A stretch of 64,000 nt of DNA, from contig JAHYIO010000004.1 in assembly GCA_020543525.1 (NCBI GenBank), positions 2,294,001 through 2,358,000 on the forward strand. Reading direction: 5' to 3'. This document shows, one piece after another, positions 33,046-45,886 of this stretch. Position 1 is the first letter of the stretch; every line of letters starts with the position of its first letter. The notes under the pieces were generated by a model, which saw nothing but the letters and a program-made list of their open reading frames with translations, did no database searches and was not told where the DNA came from. Source of the DNA: Coriolopsis trogii. Taxonomy: Eukaryota; Basidiomycota; Agaricomycetes; Polyporales; Polyporaceae. A program made the position numbers and the translations under genes.

Positions 33046-34084
33046 ATGTCTTGCGATAACAGTGAAAAGCCTATGCTGGTAAGCCCTTCATGATGTGACA
33101 ACCTGCCAGATGCCTCATCCCGACCTACTAGGATTACCATACCGTCAGATCCCTGATAGTCGAGGGCCTTACATTTAACAACGACGGCACAGACGCTGGC
33201 TTGGCTATTTCTCGTACCAAACACAAAGTCAAGGAGGATATTGGCAAAGCCAGCAACGCATCCGATGCACTGTACACTCACAAGATTCCGGAGGCACCAC
33301 ATTCGCCACCTCCGCCGGCAGAGGAGGAGCGCATCGACCTTATATTGTCTCTCGGATTCTGTATCGGCATAAACGAGAGACATTTGGTGTTTGAAGTGGA
33401 TGTCGTCGACCCAGACACCCTACCATATTCGATTCCTCCTCTCCTCCTCAAGATCGCTACTGAGCGCGAAGGCAGATCAGTTGCGGAGGAGGGTGCGATG
33501 TACGAGTATCTGTACTGCTTGCAAGGAGTTACCATCCCTCGGTACTATGGATACTTCAACCGCACGGTCAACCTGCTCGAGCAGACCATCCTGGCATGGG
33601 AGACCACAGTCACTTTTCCCCGCGGGCCTGATGATCTCGACCCGTTCCGGATGCCAAACCAGCTCGCGAGCCTCAACATGATCCTCATCGAGCGTGTCGG
33701 TGGGTACATACCCCAAATCAAGGAGAGCGCTTGCATTGAGGAGGTGAAGTAAGTCCCTTCGAGCTCGTTGAACCATCGATTCCTGACGTGTGAGCTCATG
33801 ATGTGGGCAGGAAGGAAATTTCGAACATGGCGAACGAGTTCATCTCCCTTGGAGTACAATATCTTGACTGGGCTTACGGAAACATCCTCCTCGCCCCTGA
33901 TGTCCCTCCCGGGCTTCCGGGACTGAAATCCCCACTGACCAAGAGGTGCTACAAGTACAGAATTGTCGATCTCGAGTCCGCCGTGCGGACGAACATGGAC
34001 CCCGAACGTCTGCACTTCTTTGCGAAGGAGACCATAGATCTGATGGTAGAGCATGATTTTGAGTGGTATCCGGTACGACTTTGA
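33046..34084 (+). CDS. Kinase-like protein E
   Basis: Three exons: 33046-33078, 33132-33748, 33811-34084; 307 aa. The 11-codon first exon (MSCDNSEKPML) has the length seen in gene D and the next exon starts alike (DYHTVRSLIVEGL against GLHTVKCLIIHKL). Core: IPPLLLKIATEREGRSVAEE, YCLQGVTIPRYYGYF, SLNMILIERVGG, then QYLDWAYGNILLAP and YRIVDLESAVRTNMDPERL. As in D the catalytic-loop His is Tyr and the DFG position is DLE; D and E share VRTNM after it and form a sub-group. The gene starts only 86 bp after the foldback element, which may have brought or cut its promoter. Possible pseudokinase. Confidence 0.8.
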
Positions 34085-34291
34085 TACTGGGTACAAGAGC
34101 CACGAGGTCTCGTATGCTCCTTGTCATTTTCGTGTACACGTACTCGATGTGAAGTGGTTTTGCGAGCTCCGGCGCAGAATAGTCACATTGAATGCATGTG
34201 TTTTCCGTAGCGTTGACACACTGGAGATTAGCATACGACGCATTTGAAATTGTCACAAGTCGGACTCATGCGCACACGACCCTTGAGCGCT

Positions 34292-36677
34292 CTACACGTC
34301 CACCGTAGGCAGATTCGCCAGGATATCCGCTGTAGTGACGCCCTCGAACAGCTGCAAATCCGCATCCACCTCGCACACGGTATTGTTCATCGGGAGCTGC
34401 GCGTGTGTGAGCATCTAGTATGTGACACGGAGAATGTATGAGTCACATACCGTCCCGTTCACCATGTACGCGAACATGATCTCGTTGATGCATGCCGAGC
34501 GCGACAAAATGGTGGTGTGCTGCATGCATCCAAAGGGCACGAGCGAGGGCACGGATTAGCAGGCGACCGAGGACAATCGACGGGGCAGGACGCACCCCGA
34601 ACCCATTCGAGCGGACGAGAGCAGCTTGGTCGCCTAACTGACCTGCGAGTACCTGCGCTCCTGCCAGCGACGTGATCGGGTCATACTGTCAAAGGCACAG
34701 GTTAGTGCACGCAACCACGGAGGCTCCGCGCAGCAAGGAAAAACGCACTGTGCTCGAAGCGATCAGTATCTTGTTCGCGAGCGTCTTGTTGAATGGACCC
34801 TGGTACCTCTCGGCGGAGCGCACGGGCCAGAAGGAGCATTGGGACACTAAGGAAGGCCAGAGAGAGCCAACTGATACGGCGGTTATTGTGAGCGCGGGAT
34901 ACAGCGAGAGAAAGGGGGGAGTCAGCTTACAAAGGTGAGACTCGTGCTGCGAACCATCCACTACAGCCTTGAAGACATCCTTCATGTCTGTGCTGTGCGC
35001 GTCGATGCTATCCCCGCACCAGACAGCCTGGCTGGTATAGGTTGGAGAGTCATTATCGCTCGATTGGCCCTTGATGTACCTGAGCGTGGAGGAACTCGTG
35101 AGCCACAAAGTATGAGAGTTGAGGAGCCACCCACGAGTACCGCTTCGCCAGCGACCTCTTCGTCAATGATTCTCCCTTGAGGACAGCCACAAGTTCAGGA
35201 TACACTTCGTTCAACAAGGTACCCCAGTCCGCGGGGGTATACATGATGTCGAAGAGCTGCTCTACATTCGATGTTCAGCAATCATCAAGACCCGGACGAC
35301 TGGCGCGCGTACCTCTGATCTCGCCTGGACCAATGGGTGAAGATGCATCCGCCTTCCTAGCGTCATACGCAGCTTTTATCAGAGACTGGATAGCCACGTC
35401 GATGTCGAGGGCAGTGTCATTCTCGGACTTCGCGACCGCACAGCCAGAGGGTCCAGCGAGGGCGCAGCCAGTAACGAATCCTTTGTACACATTATCCGCC
35501 GAGCTGATCAAGTGGGCCCAGTTCTGAAGTAAAGCGTTTATTTCAAAGGCTGCTGGGAACGACGTTGAAGGCCACAAAAGCGCGCACCGTAGACTGCTCC
35601 TGCGTTGCAAACGAGACGGGGTCAAAGACGCCGTCGAGAATGACACGTCCGACACGCTAGCCACATACATCAGCTCACGCAACCGCAGAATGTGCCCAGG
35701 TGCAGGCATACCTCAGGGAACACTGAAATGCTCCGTTTAGTGGACGAGCCTCGGCTGGCCAAAAGCAGAGTACTCACTGTTGATGAGCCAAGACCCTATG
35801 AGTGTACCGTAAGAGAAACCGAGGTAATTTATGGGCGCGTCCGGGCCGTCCAGCGCGTCGGCGATGGACACCATGTCATGTACGGCCGTCGCCGTGCCCA
35901 TGTATTTGAGGAACTTCCCGCTCGGCGAACGCGAACATTTCTGTCCGACTTGAGTGTATTTCTGTTGCATGATGTCGGCCTGGGCAAAGAGCGTGGCGAT
36001 GTCAGCTGGATCTGTAAAGTTGCCTGTCTCTTCGATGCCGCTCAGCTCGATGGTTCCGTTGAAGAATGCCAGATACTCGTCGTTGCTGTCAAAGCAAAAC
36101 ACCGGTCCTGGGCTATGCAGAGTGTCAGTCTATCGGCTACGTCGAGGGACAAATTGAGAAGAACGGACATGGTGAGTCCGACTCCACGAGGATCCCAGCT
36201 AACAATGTCGTACAGGCCACCAGTGATAGAGAGCAGAGAGTCTTTGTTGCTGATTAGTTGCATCAGTCCCGAGCCACCTGGTCCGCCTGCAACGATAGGG
36301 ATTACATCAGCGACATGCACGCGACGTGAAGTCTCCCGTAGAGCAAGCTTACCGGGATTGAAGAGAGCAGATCCACGGCGTTCCCCAGTAGCGTTGGCCT
36401 TGATCAGCGCGAGACGTGCCGTTCCAGCTACATGGTGCTGATAATCCAACGGTACATCCAGGAATCCACACGAGAGTGATGTGTCGTTCACCACCGATGT
36501 ATCGCAGGGCCCCCATTCTATGGTTGACTGTATTCTCTGCCCACCCTGTATGTGCGAAATCAGCGCTGTGATCCCAGTGTGCACGCTTTGGACTGCACTT
36601 ACATGGGCAAGGGATGTCGTTTGCGAGGCACGGACAACGACAGATATGCCAAGGGTTGTCAGAAGTGAACGCAGCAT
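34292..36677 (-). CDS. Secreted TAP-like S33 peptidase 1
   Basis: Thirteen short exons, about 559 aa, all joined by canonical introns in frame. Signal peptide MLRSLLTTLGISVVVRASQ. Typical blocks of the alpha/beta-hydrolase TAP family (tripeptidyl/prolyl aminopeptidases): CGFLDVPLDY, NPGGPGGSGLM (oxyanion hole), YDIVSWDPRGVGLT, nucleophile elbow INYLGFSYGTLIGSW, RVGRVILDGVFDP, and in the C-terminal TAP-like domain SNGFGHTTI with the catalytic His, split by an intron between G and H. The Ser/Asp/His triad is therefore complete. It should remove short peptides from protein N-termini outside the cell. It forms a tandem pair with 37,403-39,794; promoter regions are duplicated too. Confidence 0.85.
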
Positions 36678-37402
36678 TGTGGATACTCTGTGTGGCCGTT
36701 CTGTCCGAAGCTTTATAGCTCTCTACCAACGCATATATGCCACTGCAAGAGCTGTCATGAAACCCTATGCACGCAGCGAGCGGCATCTAATCCGCAAACC
36801 CAGCCCAGCACATACGCTGGCCCACGGGACAAGGTCAGATCAAACGCTGCGGATTCAGCACCGCCGTATGGCAGCGGAAGAGGCTCGGCCTGTCATGGTT
36901 TACATTTCTACGCTGCGTGCGCAGCCGCTTCAAGGCTGCGTCAGACGCACTCTCATACCCAAGGATCGCCATGGAGGGTGGGAGCATTGACTGAGCCCGG
37001 GACTTGAAGCCGCTGTGTGAACACACTGCGCTTGGACTGTCGCTCCTGTCACCAGCAGCGACAGAGGACCCGCCCAGTAATGTCGACATACGACATCAGC
37101 CACAAAATAGTGAGATTCCTGAGAGAGTCCAGAGACTGCGTATACTGACCGGCTCAATCATCCTGTGAGAGATGCAGCGGGTCAATGCTGCGTGATAAAA
37201 TCATGAAGACTAGACTCGACTGTCCGTTGGCGCATACAGATAGACTGTTCGATTGGCAAAAAAGTGCTTGTACATGCTACCCAGACGAGACGAGAAGTCC
37301 AGAAAACCTGGGATGTTACTGTTACGGAATTCGAATCGTAGTTGAACACAAATCAATGTAACGGGACTCACTACTCCCGCACACGCGCCCCTTGTATTCT
37401 CA
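36678..37402. other. Spacer between the two S33 peptidase genes
   Basis: Contains the promoter of peptidase 1. A stretch near 36,835-36,895 resembles 40,025-40,085 upstream of peptidase 2, so the duplication included upstream DNA. No other gene seen. Confidence 0.5.
36711..36718 (-). promoter_or_regulatory. TATA box of S33 peptidase 1
   Basis: CTATAAAG on the minus strand about 35 bp before the start codon; the same element precedes peptidase 2 at almost the same distance. Confidence 0.5.
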
Positions 37403-39794
37403 CTACACGTCCGACAGCGGCAGGTTGGCAAGAATTGCGGCCGTATTGACGCCCTCGAACAGCTCCAAGTCCGCATCCACTTCGCACACGGTATTGTTCG
37501 CAGGGAGCTGCGCGCGTGTGAGCGTCGTATGAGATGGAAATGTATGAGACACCTACCGTCCCGTTCACCATGTATGCGATGAAGATCTCGTTGGTGCACG
37601 TTGAGCGTGAGGCGATCGTCGTGTGCTATATATGAGAGCCCACAATCACGCACATTAGGATCATACCACGGCACATGTGACGCAATAGGACGTACGCCGA
37701 ACCCGTTGGACCGGACAAGGACAGCTTGGTCGCCCAACTGACCTGCGAGTACCTGCGCTCCTGCCAACGGCGTGATAGGGTCATACTGAAGAAGGCACAG
37801 GTTAGCGTGAGCACCTAGCAAGCCGTCGAAGAAGACTCACCGTGCTTGAGGCGATCAGAATTCTGTTCGCCAGTTTCTTGTTGAATGGGCCTTGGTACCT
37901 CTCGGCGGACCGCACGGGCCAGAACGAGCACTGTGACACCAAAGAAGGCCAGAGAGAACCAACTGTACCATTGTGCGCGAGTGAGCAGCGCAGAAGACAC
38001 GTCAGGATAGAATAACCTACAGAGGTGAGATACGTGCTGCGACCCTTCAATCACAGACTTGAACACGTCCTTCATGCTTCTGCCGTGCACGTCGATGCTG
38101 TCCCCGCAGTAAACGGCAGTACTGGTATAGGGCGGAGAGTCATTACCGCTCGCCTGTCGCTTGATGAACCTGCTCGGAGAGAGACGCTTCAGCGGCACTG
38201 GCGACGAAATGGCGACGAAATAACAGTGCACGCGTGACTCACGGATGCCTCGGCACCACATGCGAGTATCTCTTGCTCAGCGGCTTGTTCAGTGGTGATT
38301 CTCCCTTGAGAATAGCCACAGCTTCGGGATAAACTTCGTTCACAAAGGCACCCCAGTCCCCGGGCGTGTACATGACTCCGAAGAGCTGCCCTGCACCGCA
38401 TTTCAGCATTCACCAGCGTTGAGGCTAGCTCGCAAACATACCTCGAATCTCGCCCGAACCAATCGGCGCAGATGCGTTCGCCTTCTCAGCGCTGTGCGCG
38501 GCTACGATCAAAGACTGGACAGCCGCGTCGATGTCGAGCGCGGTGTCGTTCTCAGACTTTGCAACCGCACAGCCCGAAGGCCCCGCGAGGGCGCAGCCGG
38601 TGATGAGCCCTTTGTATACAGTATCTGCGGATGTGACCAGATGGGCCAAGTCCTGATGTGGAACGGTCAGATATGGAGTGACGAGGAAGTCGACAGTAGT
38701 GCTCACTGTGGACTGCTCCTGCGTTGCGAAGAAGACTGGATCGACCACTCCGTCGAGGATAACACGTCCGACGCGCTACGACATATTAGCCACACGCGGC
38801 GCCCAAGTTTTCTGTGGGATGCGTACCTCAGGAAACACTAGAAGGCCTCTGTCAGCGAAGTACTTCCAGTCAAAAGCGCAAAACTCACTGTTCACAAACC
38901 AAGACCCTATGAGCGTCCCATAAGAGACTCCAAGGTAGTTGATGGGCGCGTGCGGACCGTCTAGCGCGTCCGCGATGGACACCATGTCACGCACCGCCGT
39001 CGCCGTACCCATATACTTCAGAAACTTCCCGCTCGGAGAGCGCAGACACCTCTTCCCGACTTCGACATATTTCTTCTCCATAATATCAGCCTGAGCAAAG
39101 AGTGCCTTGATGTCTGCCGGGTCCGTGAAGTTGCCGGTCTCTTCGATGCTGGTGAGCTCGATAGTTCCGTTGAAGAACTCGAGGTATTCGTCGTTGCTGC
39201 CGAAGCAGAACACGGGTCCTGGGCTGCGACGGATGTCAGCGTCTCTGCTACTAGTAACAATGTAAGATAGGCGCAGAAACAGACGTAGTGAGTCCAACGC
39301 CGCGAGGATCCCAGCTGACAATGTCGTACAGACCGCCAGTGACAGACAGTAGAAGGTCCTTGTTGTCATTTAGAGACATTAGCCCCGATCCCCCCGGTCC
39401 GCCTGCAGCCACATGAGTGCATCAGTCATTTGGGCGCAATTGTGAAAGTCTAGAGAAGCGACAGCTCACCAGGGTTGAAGAATGCGAACCCACGGCGCTC
39501 GCCGGTAGCATCAGCCTTGATCAATGCGATACGTGCCATGCCGGCTGCATGGTGGTGATAGTCCAGAGGGACGTCGAGGAAACCGCACGATAGCGAGGTG
39601 TCATTTACGACTGACGTGTCACAGGGTCCCCACTTGATATCTGAAGGTCCTGTCTTCCCGGTCTGTTCGTACAACATCAGCACTACGACTCCAGCGTGCA
39701 CTTTGGATACTGCACCTACGTGGGCAAGTGGTGTCGCTTGCGAGGCATAGACGACCAGAGAAAAGCCAAGGGTTATAAGAGAAACACCCAACAT
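37403..39794 (-). CDS. Secreted TAP-like S33 peptidase 2
   Basis: Paralogue of the gene at 34.3-36.7 kb with the same thirteen-exon plan and nearly the same length. Signal peptide MLGVSLITLGFSLVVYASQ, CGFLDVPLDYHHH, NPGGPGGSGLM, YDIVSWDPRGVGLT, nucleophile INYLGVSYGTLIGSW, RVGRVILDGVVDP, and SNGFGHTTI near the C-terminus, so the triad is intact. In the loop after STVSTT the intron is only 42 bp; it could also be read through in frame. Intron 1 separates the signal peptide from the mature part in both genes. Divergence between the two is concentrated at the surface segments and the far N-terminus. No break found. Confidence 0.85.
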
Positions 39795-39835
39795 TGTGAA
39801 TGTTCACTGCTGAGAGTGTCCTTGTCGAATCGAGG

Positions 39836-39844
39836 CTTTATAAC
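39836..39844 (-). promoter_or_regulatory. TATA box of S33 peptidase 2
   Basis: TTATAAAG on the minus strand, about 42 bp before the start codon at 39,794. Confidence 0.5.
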
Positions 39845-40109
39845 TTTCCGTGGCGGTAAAAAGTGCGCTCTATCGCGTGACTCCAGCAGTCATAGTGTGA
39901 GTACCGTGACAAGCGGGGCGTTGTCCTGTCTTTAGTACCGCTGGAGCTGTCGCGGAAGTAAATGCACGCAGCAAGCAGCGAGTCACCTACAATCATAGCC
40001 GATCATGGACGCTACGCCGCTGATTGCACCGGAGGAGGGTCGGATCGGACGCTGCGGGTTCAGTCTCGCCGTGTGGCAGTCGAAGAGGATCTGCGCTTGC
40101 GCTGTCTTT

Positions 40110-40410
40110 CAAACCACATAATGTTGTTCACAGCAACCGCTGAAGCGCGATACCAGCATGCAGACCCATTCGGGGGAAGAAGAGGCTTCGTCGTTTCGGG
40201 TCAAGAAACTACGCATCTCCTGCCAGACGTGCCACGAATTTCCATGAGGGAGCCACCAGGCCAGGGCTCGCTTGTGCGTCCGTGCAAACAAGAGTATGTA
40301 TTTTGATGCAGGAGTGATGGCAGCTCGATGAAATGCGAAGCTCAGAAACCGGCAACAACTTATAAGTTGCAGTACTAGTGGGAGAGAGAGAGAGAGAAAG
40401 GGGAGAAGCG
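40110..40410 (-). repeat. Dispersed 300-bp repeat, diverged copy
   Basis: Older relative of the segment at 11,610-11,930: shared blocks include GAGCTTCGCAT, CGTAGTTTCTT and GGGTCTG(T/C)ATGCTGGTAT. It carries a (GA)n run at its end. It lies outside the palindrome, so this repeat existed before it. Confidence 0.55.
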
Positions 40411-40685
40411 TCGTAAATCCGGAGACCGGTCCGTGCAGACGCTAGTGGGAGAGGCTCTGTCGCTCGGTGGTGGCAAATCTGGGGCACTCAATGACACCGT
40501 CAAGAGGGCAATCGACACTGGTATGCACTTCGCTTGTACTGTTGATAACAACAACGGTGACACGTGCAACAACTCGCCTGCTGCCGCTGCTCATCAGGCC
40601 TGCAAAATCTCACTCATCTGAAGCTGAGATGTGGAGGCTGAAGCGCTGAAGTTCGAGCTCTCGATTTCGGGTGCAAGTAGTCTTC

Positions 40686-41875
40686 TACTGGGGGGAGGCA
40701 GCGCCCACTAGCCGATGTCCGAGTGATGCGAGGGATATTCCTTATGTCAGCCAGTAGATTACTCTTATCTCTCTGATTGCGATCATCTATGCACCAAACG
40801 ATTAGATTACTGCCCAGCGCCTCAGATTGTTTGTTCGAGGCTGGTCCATCGCTTATATCTTACTCTCATCTAAGCGACTCATGGTTGATCTCAATGCTAA
40901 CCGGCACTGGACTCCGACTGTGTCCAATGGTCCTGCGATGGTCCTCAGCCTCCGCACACAGAAGGTCCCAAAATCAATGTGAATAAGAACAAAAATGCAA
41001 AACAAGTCTTAGGAATTGAACAGGTAGTCATCTTTATGGGCTGTCACTGAATTATCGAGCACCTGGTCGTGGACACCGCCGCTGAGGGTCCGAGTTGGTA
41101 ATGCTACATAGTATGTGTATGTGAGGGATAGATCTCGGTGTTCTGCCCAATGTATGATTCTGGACTTCTTATAGGCTTTATTGTGAGTTATGTTGGTGCT
41201 GATGGGATGACTTTCAAGACATTCTGACCGAATGTGAGTCCTTGCACAGTATCTAAAGTCCAATAGCGGTGGCATCATGGCCAGAAGATGTGGGCGTCAA
41301 TGCCCTCTCTTCGGGCGCTTCAGGCCTATATTCTGCATAGTTTTCAATGGTTCTCCTTACACAGTCACGCTCTCCACAAACAGTTTTGGCAGTAGGCTTG
41401 GAACCACATGACTAGTATTCTACTTGATTTTGAGGGGAATTCTTGGGGCCATTTTTGCGCTATAGAAACATGCATATCATATGTGATCAAGATCAAATAT
41501 TAAAATTCTGTTCCCAAGACTTTGTAAAGTAATAGTACATGCACCATCATGCTGATTTTGAATGCCTAGGGGTGAATGTGGAAGGAGATATGGGTTGAGC
41601 ATTGGGAGGACCACCGTAATCTTGAACGCCAGCGACAGATGAGGGTAAGCCGAGAGATGCCGTGTAATCTTGGGCGTCTTGGGTCTCTGCGTCAAACATA
41701 GGTCTAGACCAACAGAGCACGTGCGGATTGGGCCCATCTTATCTCCTTGGATGCCGAGCACTGCCGAACGCTATCTAATGTCCAGATAATCTGGGTGGAC
41801 TGCCGAGAGTGTAGCGCCCCTAAGGCGCTTGGACATCGGCTAGCTCGGTAAGGCGGGCGCTGCCTCCCCCCACTT
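40686..41875. mobile_element. Possible decayed transposon bounded by inverted repeats
   Basis: GGGGGGAGGCAGCGCCC followed by CTAGCCGATGTCC at 40,690-40,720 recurs inverted at 41,832-41,873, where 11-12 more bases lie between the two blocks. No clear target duplication or transposase frame. Confidence 0.4.
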
Positions 41876-43174
41876 CTACACGGGAGCACGGCTCCCATTG
41901 ATATGACAAGGGCACATGAGGCGACTAAGAGGAAATAAATGTCAGCGAACGTACCTCGAATGGTGTCTCCATCTCGTCTGCTGAATAGCCAACTGTCCTC
42001 CTACCCGACCATGGCCTCCAGTGAACTGCTGCTCCGGTGAACATAGACTGACATTCCCGCGAGTTCCAAAGTGAGCAGCCGGATGTTCAACGTTGAGAGT
42101 CCTCTCGCGGATGCGTCTTCCTGCAAGCTTCGCGAGAACCGAGGGGAGGATGAGATGGTGTCAATTCCATTCTCGGGGAGGTGCCGAGAGAGAAGGTGAG
42201 GATGGAGGAAGGCAATGAGGGAGCGATTGCAAGTGGTGATGGTTGTGCGCTATAGGCTCGAGCCGCCATCGAGGCGACAGTGACGATGTTACGGGGCACA
42301 GATATCATCATGTCAGATGTTGAGAGCCTATGGTGTCGAGACTCGAGGTCCAGGCAAGCGAGCACGGAGGAGAGTGACGAGAGTGGGTGGAGTCTAAGCT
42401 GGAATGTCGCAAAGGTCAACCACGCAAGTCGGGGTCACGCAAGCCAAGTGAGCGCTTCTCGTCACCTTCCAGTCTCATCACCAAGTCATTCAAAGGCCCT
42501 ACACGCAAGGACGACTTCCTGGCCGAACTATCCCAGCTCGAGCAGTGCGCGAACTGGATAATTGGGCACTGCAGTAGTAGAGTGCTGACCTAGCGTCCAA
42601 ATGTACTCTGTAGCGGAAATGATAAGACATAAGGCTATACAACCTGCTTAACCACTGAAGAACGCCGATCGGCAGGCGCACAGCCTGCACCGGCAAGAAC
42701 ACTTGCGACAGAGTGAAGAAGCCTCTTCCGACGCACACGAGTGCATCATGGCTGAGGATCTGACTGCTCCCAGTTCAAGCAGACACTCACGGGCACAGCG
42801 AGATTGGCGCGAGTCTGGCTGTCGCACTTGAAGCTCGAAGGCTAGCGGAAAGACTCAGCACGAAGTGTTCCAGAGTCGTTTCCCTGGAGTCTTTACGTCC
42901 AATGCTACAAACGTGCACTAATGTCGCTCCGCATCACTCTCTTGTAGTGCACTCATCTCAGCAGCCCTCGGGGCCTTCGAACACGAGTCGTGGCGAATGC
43001 ACGTCACGGTGCACGTATCGCCCCAGCCTGACGGGCACACCACCAAAGTACGAAACCGACACGAGCTATAAATTGAGGCCTGCAATATTCATATACCGAC
43101 GTACGCTATAGATGATTTAGCTCCTGCACAAATCACTGTACAGCAAGTCATTCGGCCCATATTGAGGTTCACGC

Positions 43175-44375
43175 TCAGAGTGGGATCCCACGGTACGTGC
43201 GGATCTGAGCAGCCAAGCGCTTCGCCTGCCCAGTTGTAAATTGGTTCATGCAGCTGTGGAGTGAGTAGCAGCGCCTCCAATCAGCTCATCGATCCTTGCA
43301 TGAACGTCATTCGGGAGGCACACGTACTTGTTGTCCGAGTAGTCCATGTAGTTGTGTATCGGGTCCAGGCCAGGGCTCGGGCAGCTGTCGCGCCCGACTG
43401 GGCAACCGACGCCCGTGGCGCTCGCAGGGGAGGCCTCAGCAGGTGTGTCGTCGACGTAGTCTCCCGATCCGAAGCAGCCGCCCATGAAGGTGTGGTAGAG
43501 CCCGACCCAGTGGCCGACCTCGTGCGTTAGAATCTGCGGATCCCAACGAATCAGATTTAAAGAAGTCAACGACAGCTCTGAGGGCACAAGTGTGCTGCGG
43601 CGCCCGTTGCGCACTACGTACCTTGCCGAGGTTGTATCCGTCGTTGGGCCCGAGGCCCGGGAGAGTGTGGTAGTCGAGGACGACGCCGTCGTCGACCGGG
43701 TTGTCACTATAATCCGCAGGGAACGTGGCGTATCCGAGCAACTGTCCAAAGTCGGACGAGATCGAGCCGACGGTGTATACGTGCAACACAGCGGGAGAGG
43801 GCACGCTCGGGCGGAACGCCAGCTTCATCTCGTACTGGGCAATTGAGCCTTGCCGGATATTGAACCATTGCGGGTTTCGGGTGCGCGTCACGCCTGCGAT
43901 GGTGAACGAGAGTCCGGTGCCCTGGTAGTTGTTGTTAAGGACGGAAACTTGCTGTGACAGCACGAAGTCTCTGTGGACCGCACTCAGGTCAGTTTGCTGC
44001 TTCGCTACGTATACAGCGAGCGGGAGCATAGCCGTGTGTCGGTACATACGGGACGTTGCCACCGGCCACGCCGTCATCGGCAGTGATGACGTGAAAGTAC
44101 ACGGGGACTGTCCCGGAGGCAACTGCGTCGGTAGTTGAGTTGGAAGCATTGGTAGGCCGCTGGACGACGTTGGAGGCGAAGTGAGCCTCGTTCTTACGGA
44201 CCTTGTCCGTGGAGTGGTCGGTTCCGCACGGTCTGTGATGGATACGGTGAGTCCGCGTGCAGCAACTTCAAGGATCGGAAGTCACGCACATGAAGGTCTC
44301 GTTGGCGTTCAAAGATGCCGGTGTCCCAAGGACGGTCGACGTGAGAAGGAGGAGGGCGATGATGCTGCTAAACAT
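43175..44375 (-). CDS. Secreted M43-type zinc metalloprotease
   Basis: Five exons: 44290-44375, 44050-44232, 43622-43970, 43328-43533, 43175-43253; 300 aa exactly in frame. Signal peptide [17 protein letters not shown]. Blocks of the fungal pappalysin-like M43B family (MEP1 type): [39 protein letters not shown], the zinc site [13 protein letters not shown] (two His and the catalytic Glu, third His downstream), CSGSGD-like [17 protein letters not shown], the Met-turn NYMDYSDN, and the end [21 protein letters not shown]. Several Cys match the disulphides of the family. It should be an active extracellular endopeptidase. A damaged paralogue lies at 61.5-62.7 kb. Confidence 0.9.
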
Positions 44376-45886
44376 AGTGAAGCACGAAACGCTGAGGGCC
44401 AATGAAGAGTTAGTGCAACTCCTTGGGGCTTCGCTCTCTGCGCTCGGACGCTCTTTATACGTAGTACGCAAGTCGCCTTGGTGCTCCTCATTGCTTGGTA
44501 TAGATAGTCTCAGTCATTGACCGAAATTCGGGTGGCTGAGAGTGCGTATGTCAACAAGCACGACCAGAAGACGCAACCTTGAGAGAGCCGGAGATCATGC
44601 GCATGCAATGTCATGCAAGGTAGATATGGAAGGCACACGCACATCTTAGTGTCAAGGAGGCTATGCAAAATGATAGAAGCATGTAATGTCCGCTGTTTGG
44701 GTGGGCCCGAAGGCTGACTGCACTGTCCTGTTGGTGCATCAGACTCCCAAGTGACCATGACACTGTAGTGTGTCAGAACTCGAGGTCGTAGCTTAGTTGT
44801 CTGGTGTGTATTTAGCGGGAAGACCTAAAGTCGGACACGGAATACACCGGTCGGGCGAACACAGCATGGAAGATGATAGCTCTGACAACATGTCAGCAAC
44901 AGCATCCCAGAGGAATGGAAGGAGGGACCGTACATTCATGGCACTGCGCACCATACTGCAGAAGGCTCAGGGATATCATGTCATTGTATGCATATAGGTA
45001 GGGGTAGGCTGCTGTCCGAAAGCCGAAAGCGAGCTGAAAGCTTTCGACCATAGAGTCTGGCTTCATAGCACGAGCCACACTGTTCTTCACGCCGACTCCT
45101 GACTATATGTTATGAGCGCGTTAGCAATGACTTGCACGAGTATAGGCGATGACGATCGTGCCCTGAGCCGATAAGAAGGCCGGCGTCGCAACATTGTGTA
45201 TACCGTCACGTACAGGTGTCATGCTAGTGGGATCGCAGGCGATCCACGCGAATAAGAACGGGATTCGGTCCTCCGATGCATTCAAGCCTATATCTTCGAT
45301 GAACAATCTTCATTCGCTTGCAGTCGTAGTGGACGGACTCACAGAAATGGTTGGTTAAGTGCGAACCCACGTGTAGGTTCAGGTAGACTGTCAATGAATG
45401 CCATAACTCCCATGCCGAGGGTACAATACATGTATCTGCCTGAGCATCCCTGGCATGCATGCGCCATCAGCTTGAACTAGCTCGTCCCTGTGTATGTAAC
45501 AAGGCGGGGAGCCGAACGAGTGATATCAACACGGACAGTCCGAAGAACGTCGTGCTCATCTCGCTGCTTGAGTTCTCGTCATTGGCGTTGGTAATCGATC
45601 GTGGAAGGATGTCTGAAGTTTGTCGGCGCTGCTAGCGGTCGTACTTATAAGTATTCTAGTACATTCCCACGCGCCCGGACCACAAAGCGCTTCAGATCCT
45701 CTCGAAGTTGGCTGTACGTGGTGCATCTTGACCTCTGCAAGGTCTGTTCAAGCCGACAAGCTCACAACTTGGAGAGACATCTGGGATTTCTTCCATTACT
45801 GTAGCCTTCAGTACTAACATGCTGCATGGCCTGTGAGTGTCTCACGCCTGGTGTTACGTCGACCCATAAGGAGACAAAAGAGCAGC
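44376..45886. other. Intergenic up to the right arm
   Basis: 1.5 kb; promoter of the metalloprotease followed by DNA with short frames only. It ends abruptly at the inner edge of the right arm (about 45,887), inside the last exon of F-box copy 3. Confidence 0.45.
44453..44460 (-). promoter_or_regulatory. TATA-like box of the M43 metalloprotease
   Basis: GTATAAAG on the minus strand, about 78 bp before the start codon at 44,375. Confidence 0.45.

Larger units (their letters stand above)
39795..43174. other. 3.4-kb gene-poor region
   Basis: Promoter of peptidase 2, a diverged dispersed repeat (40,110-40,410), and a pair of facing repeats (40,686-40,720 and 41,827-41,875). The rest shows only short unrelated frames on both strands; I see no spliced gene. 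The interior looks like decayed transposon DNA. Confidence 0.45.
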
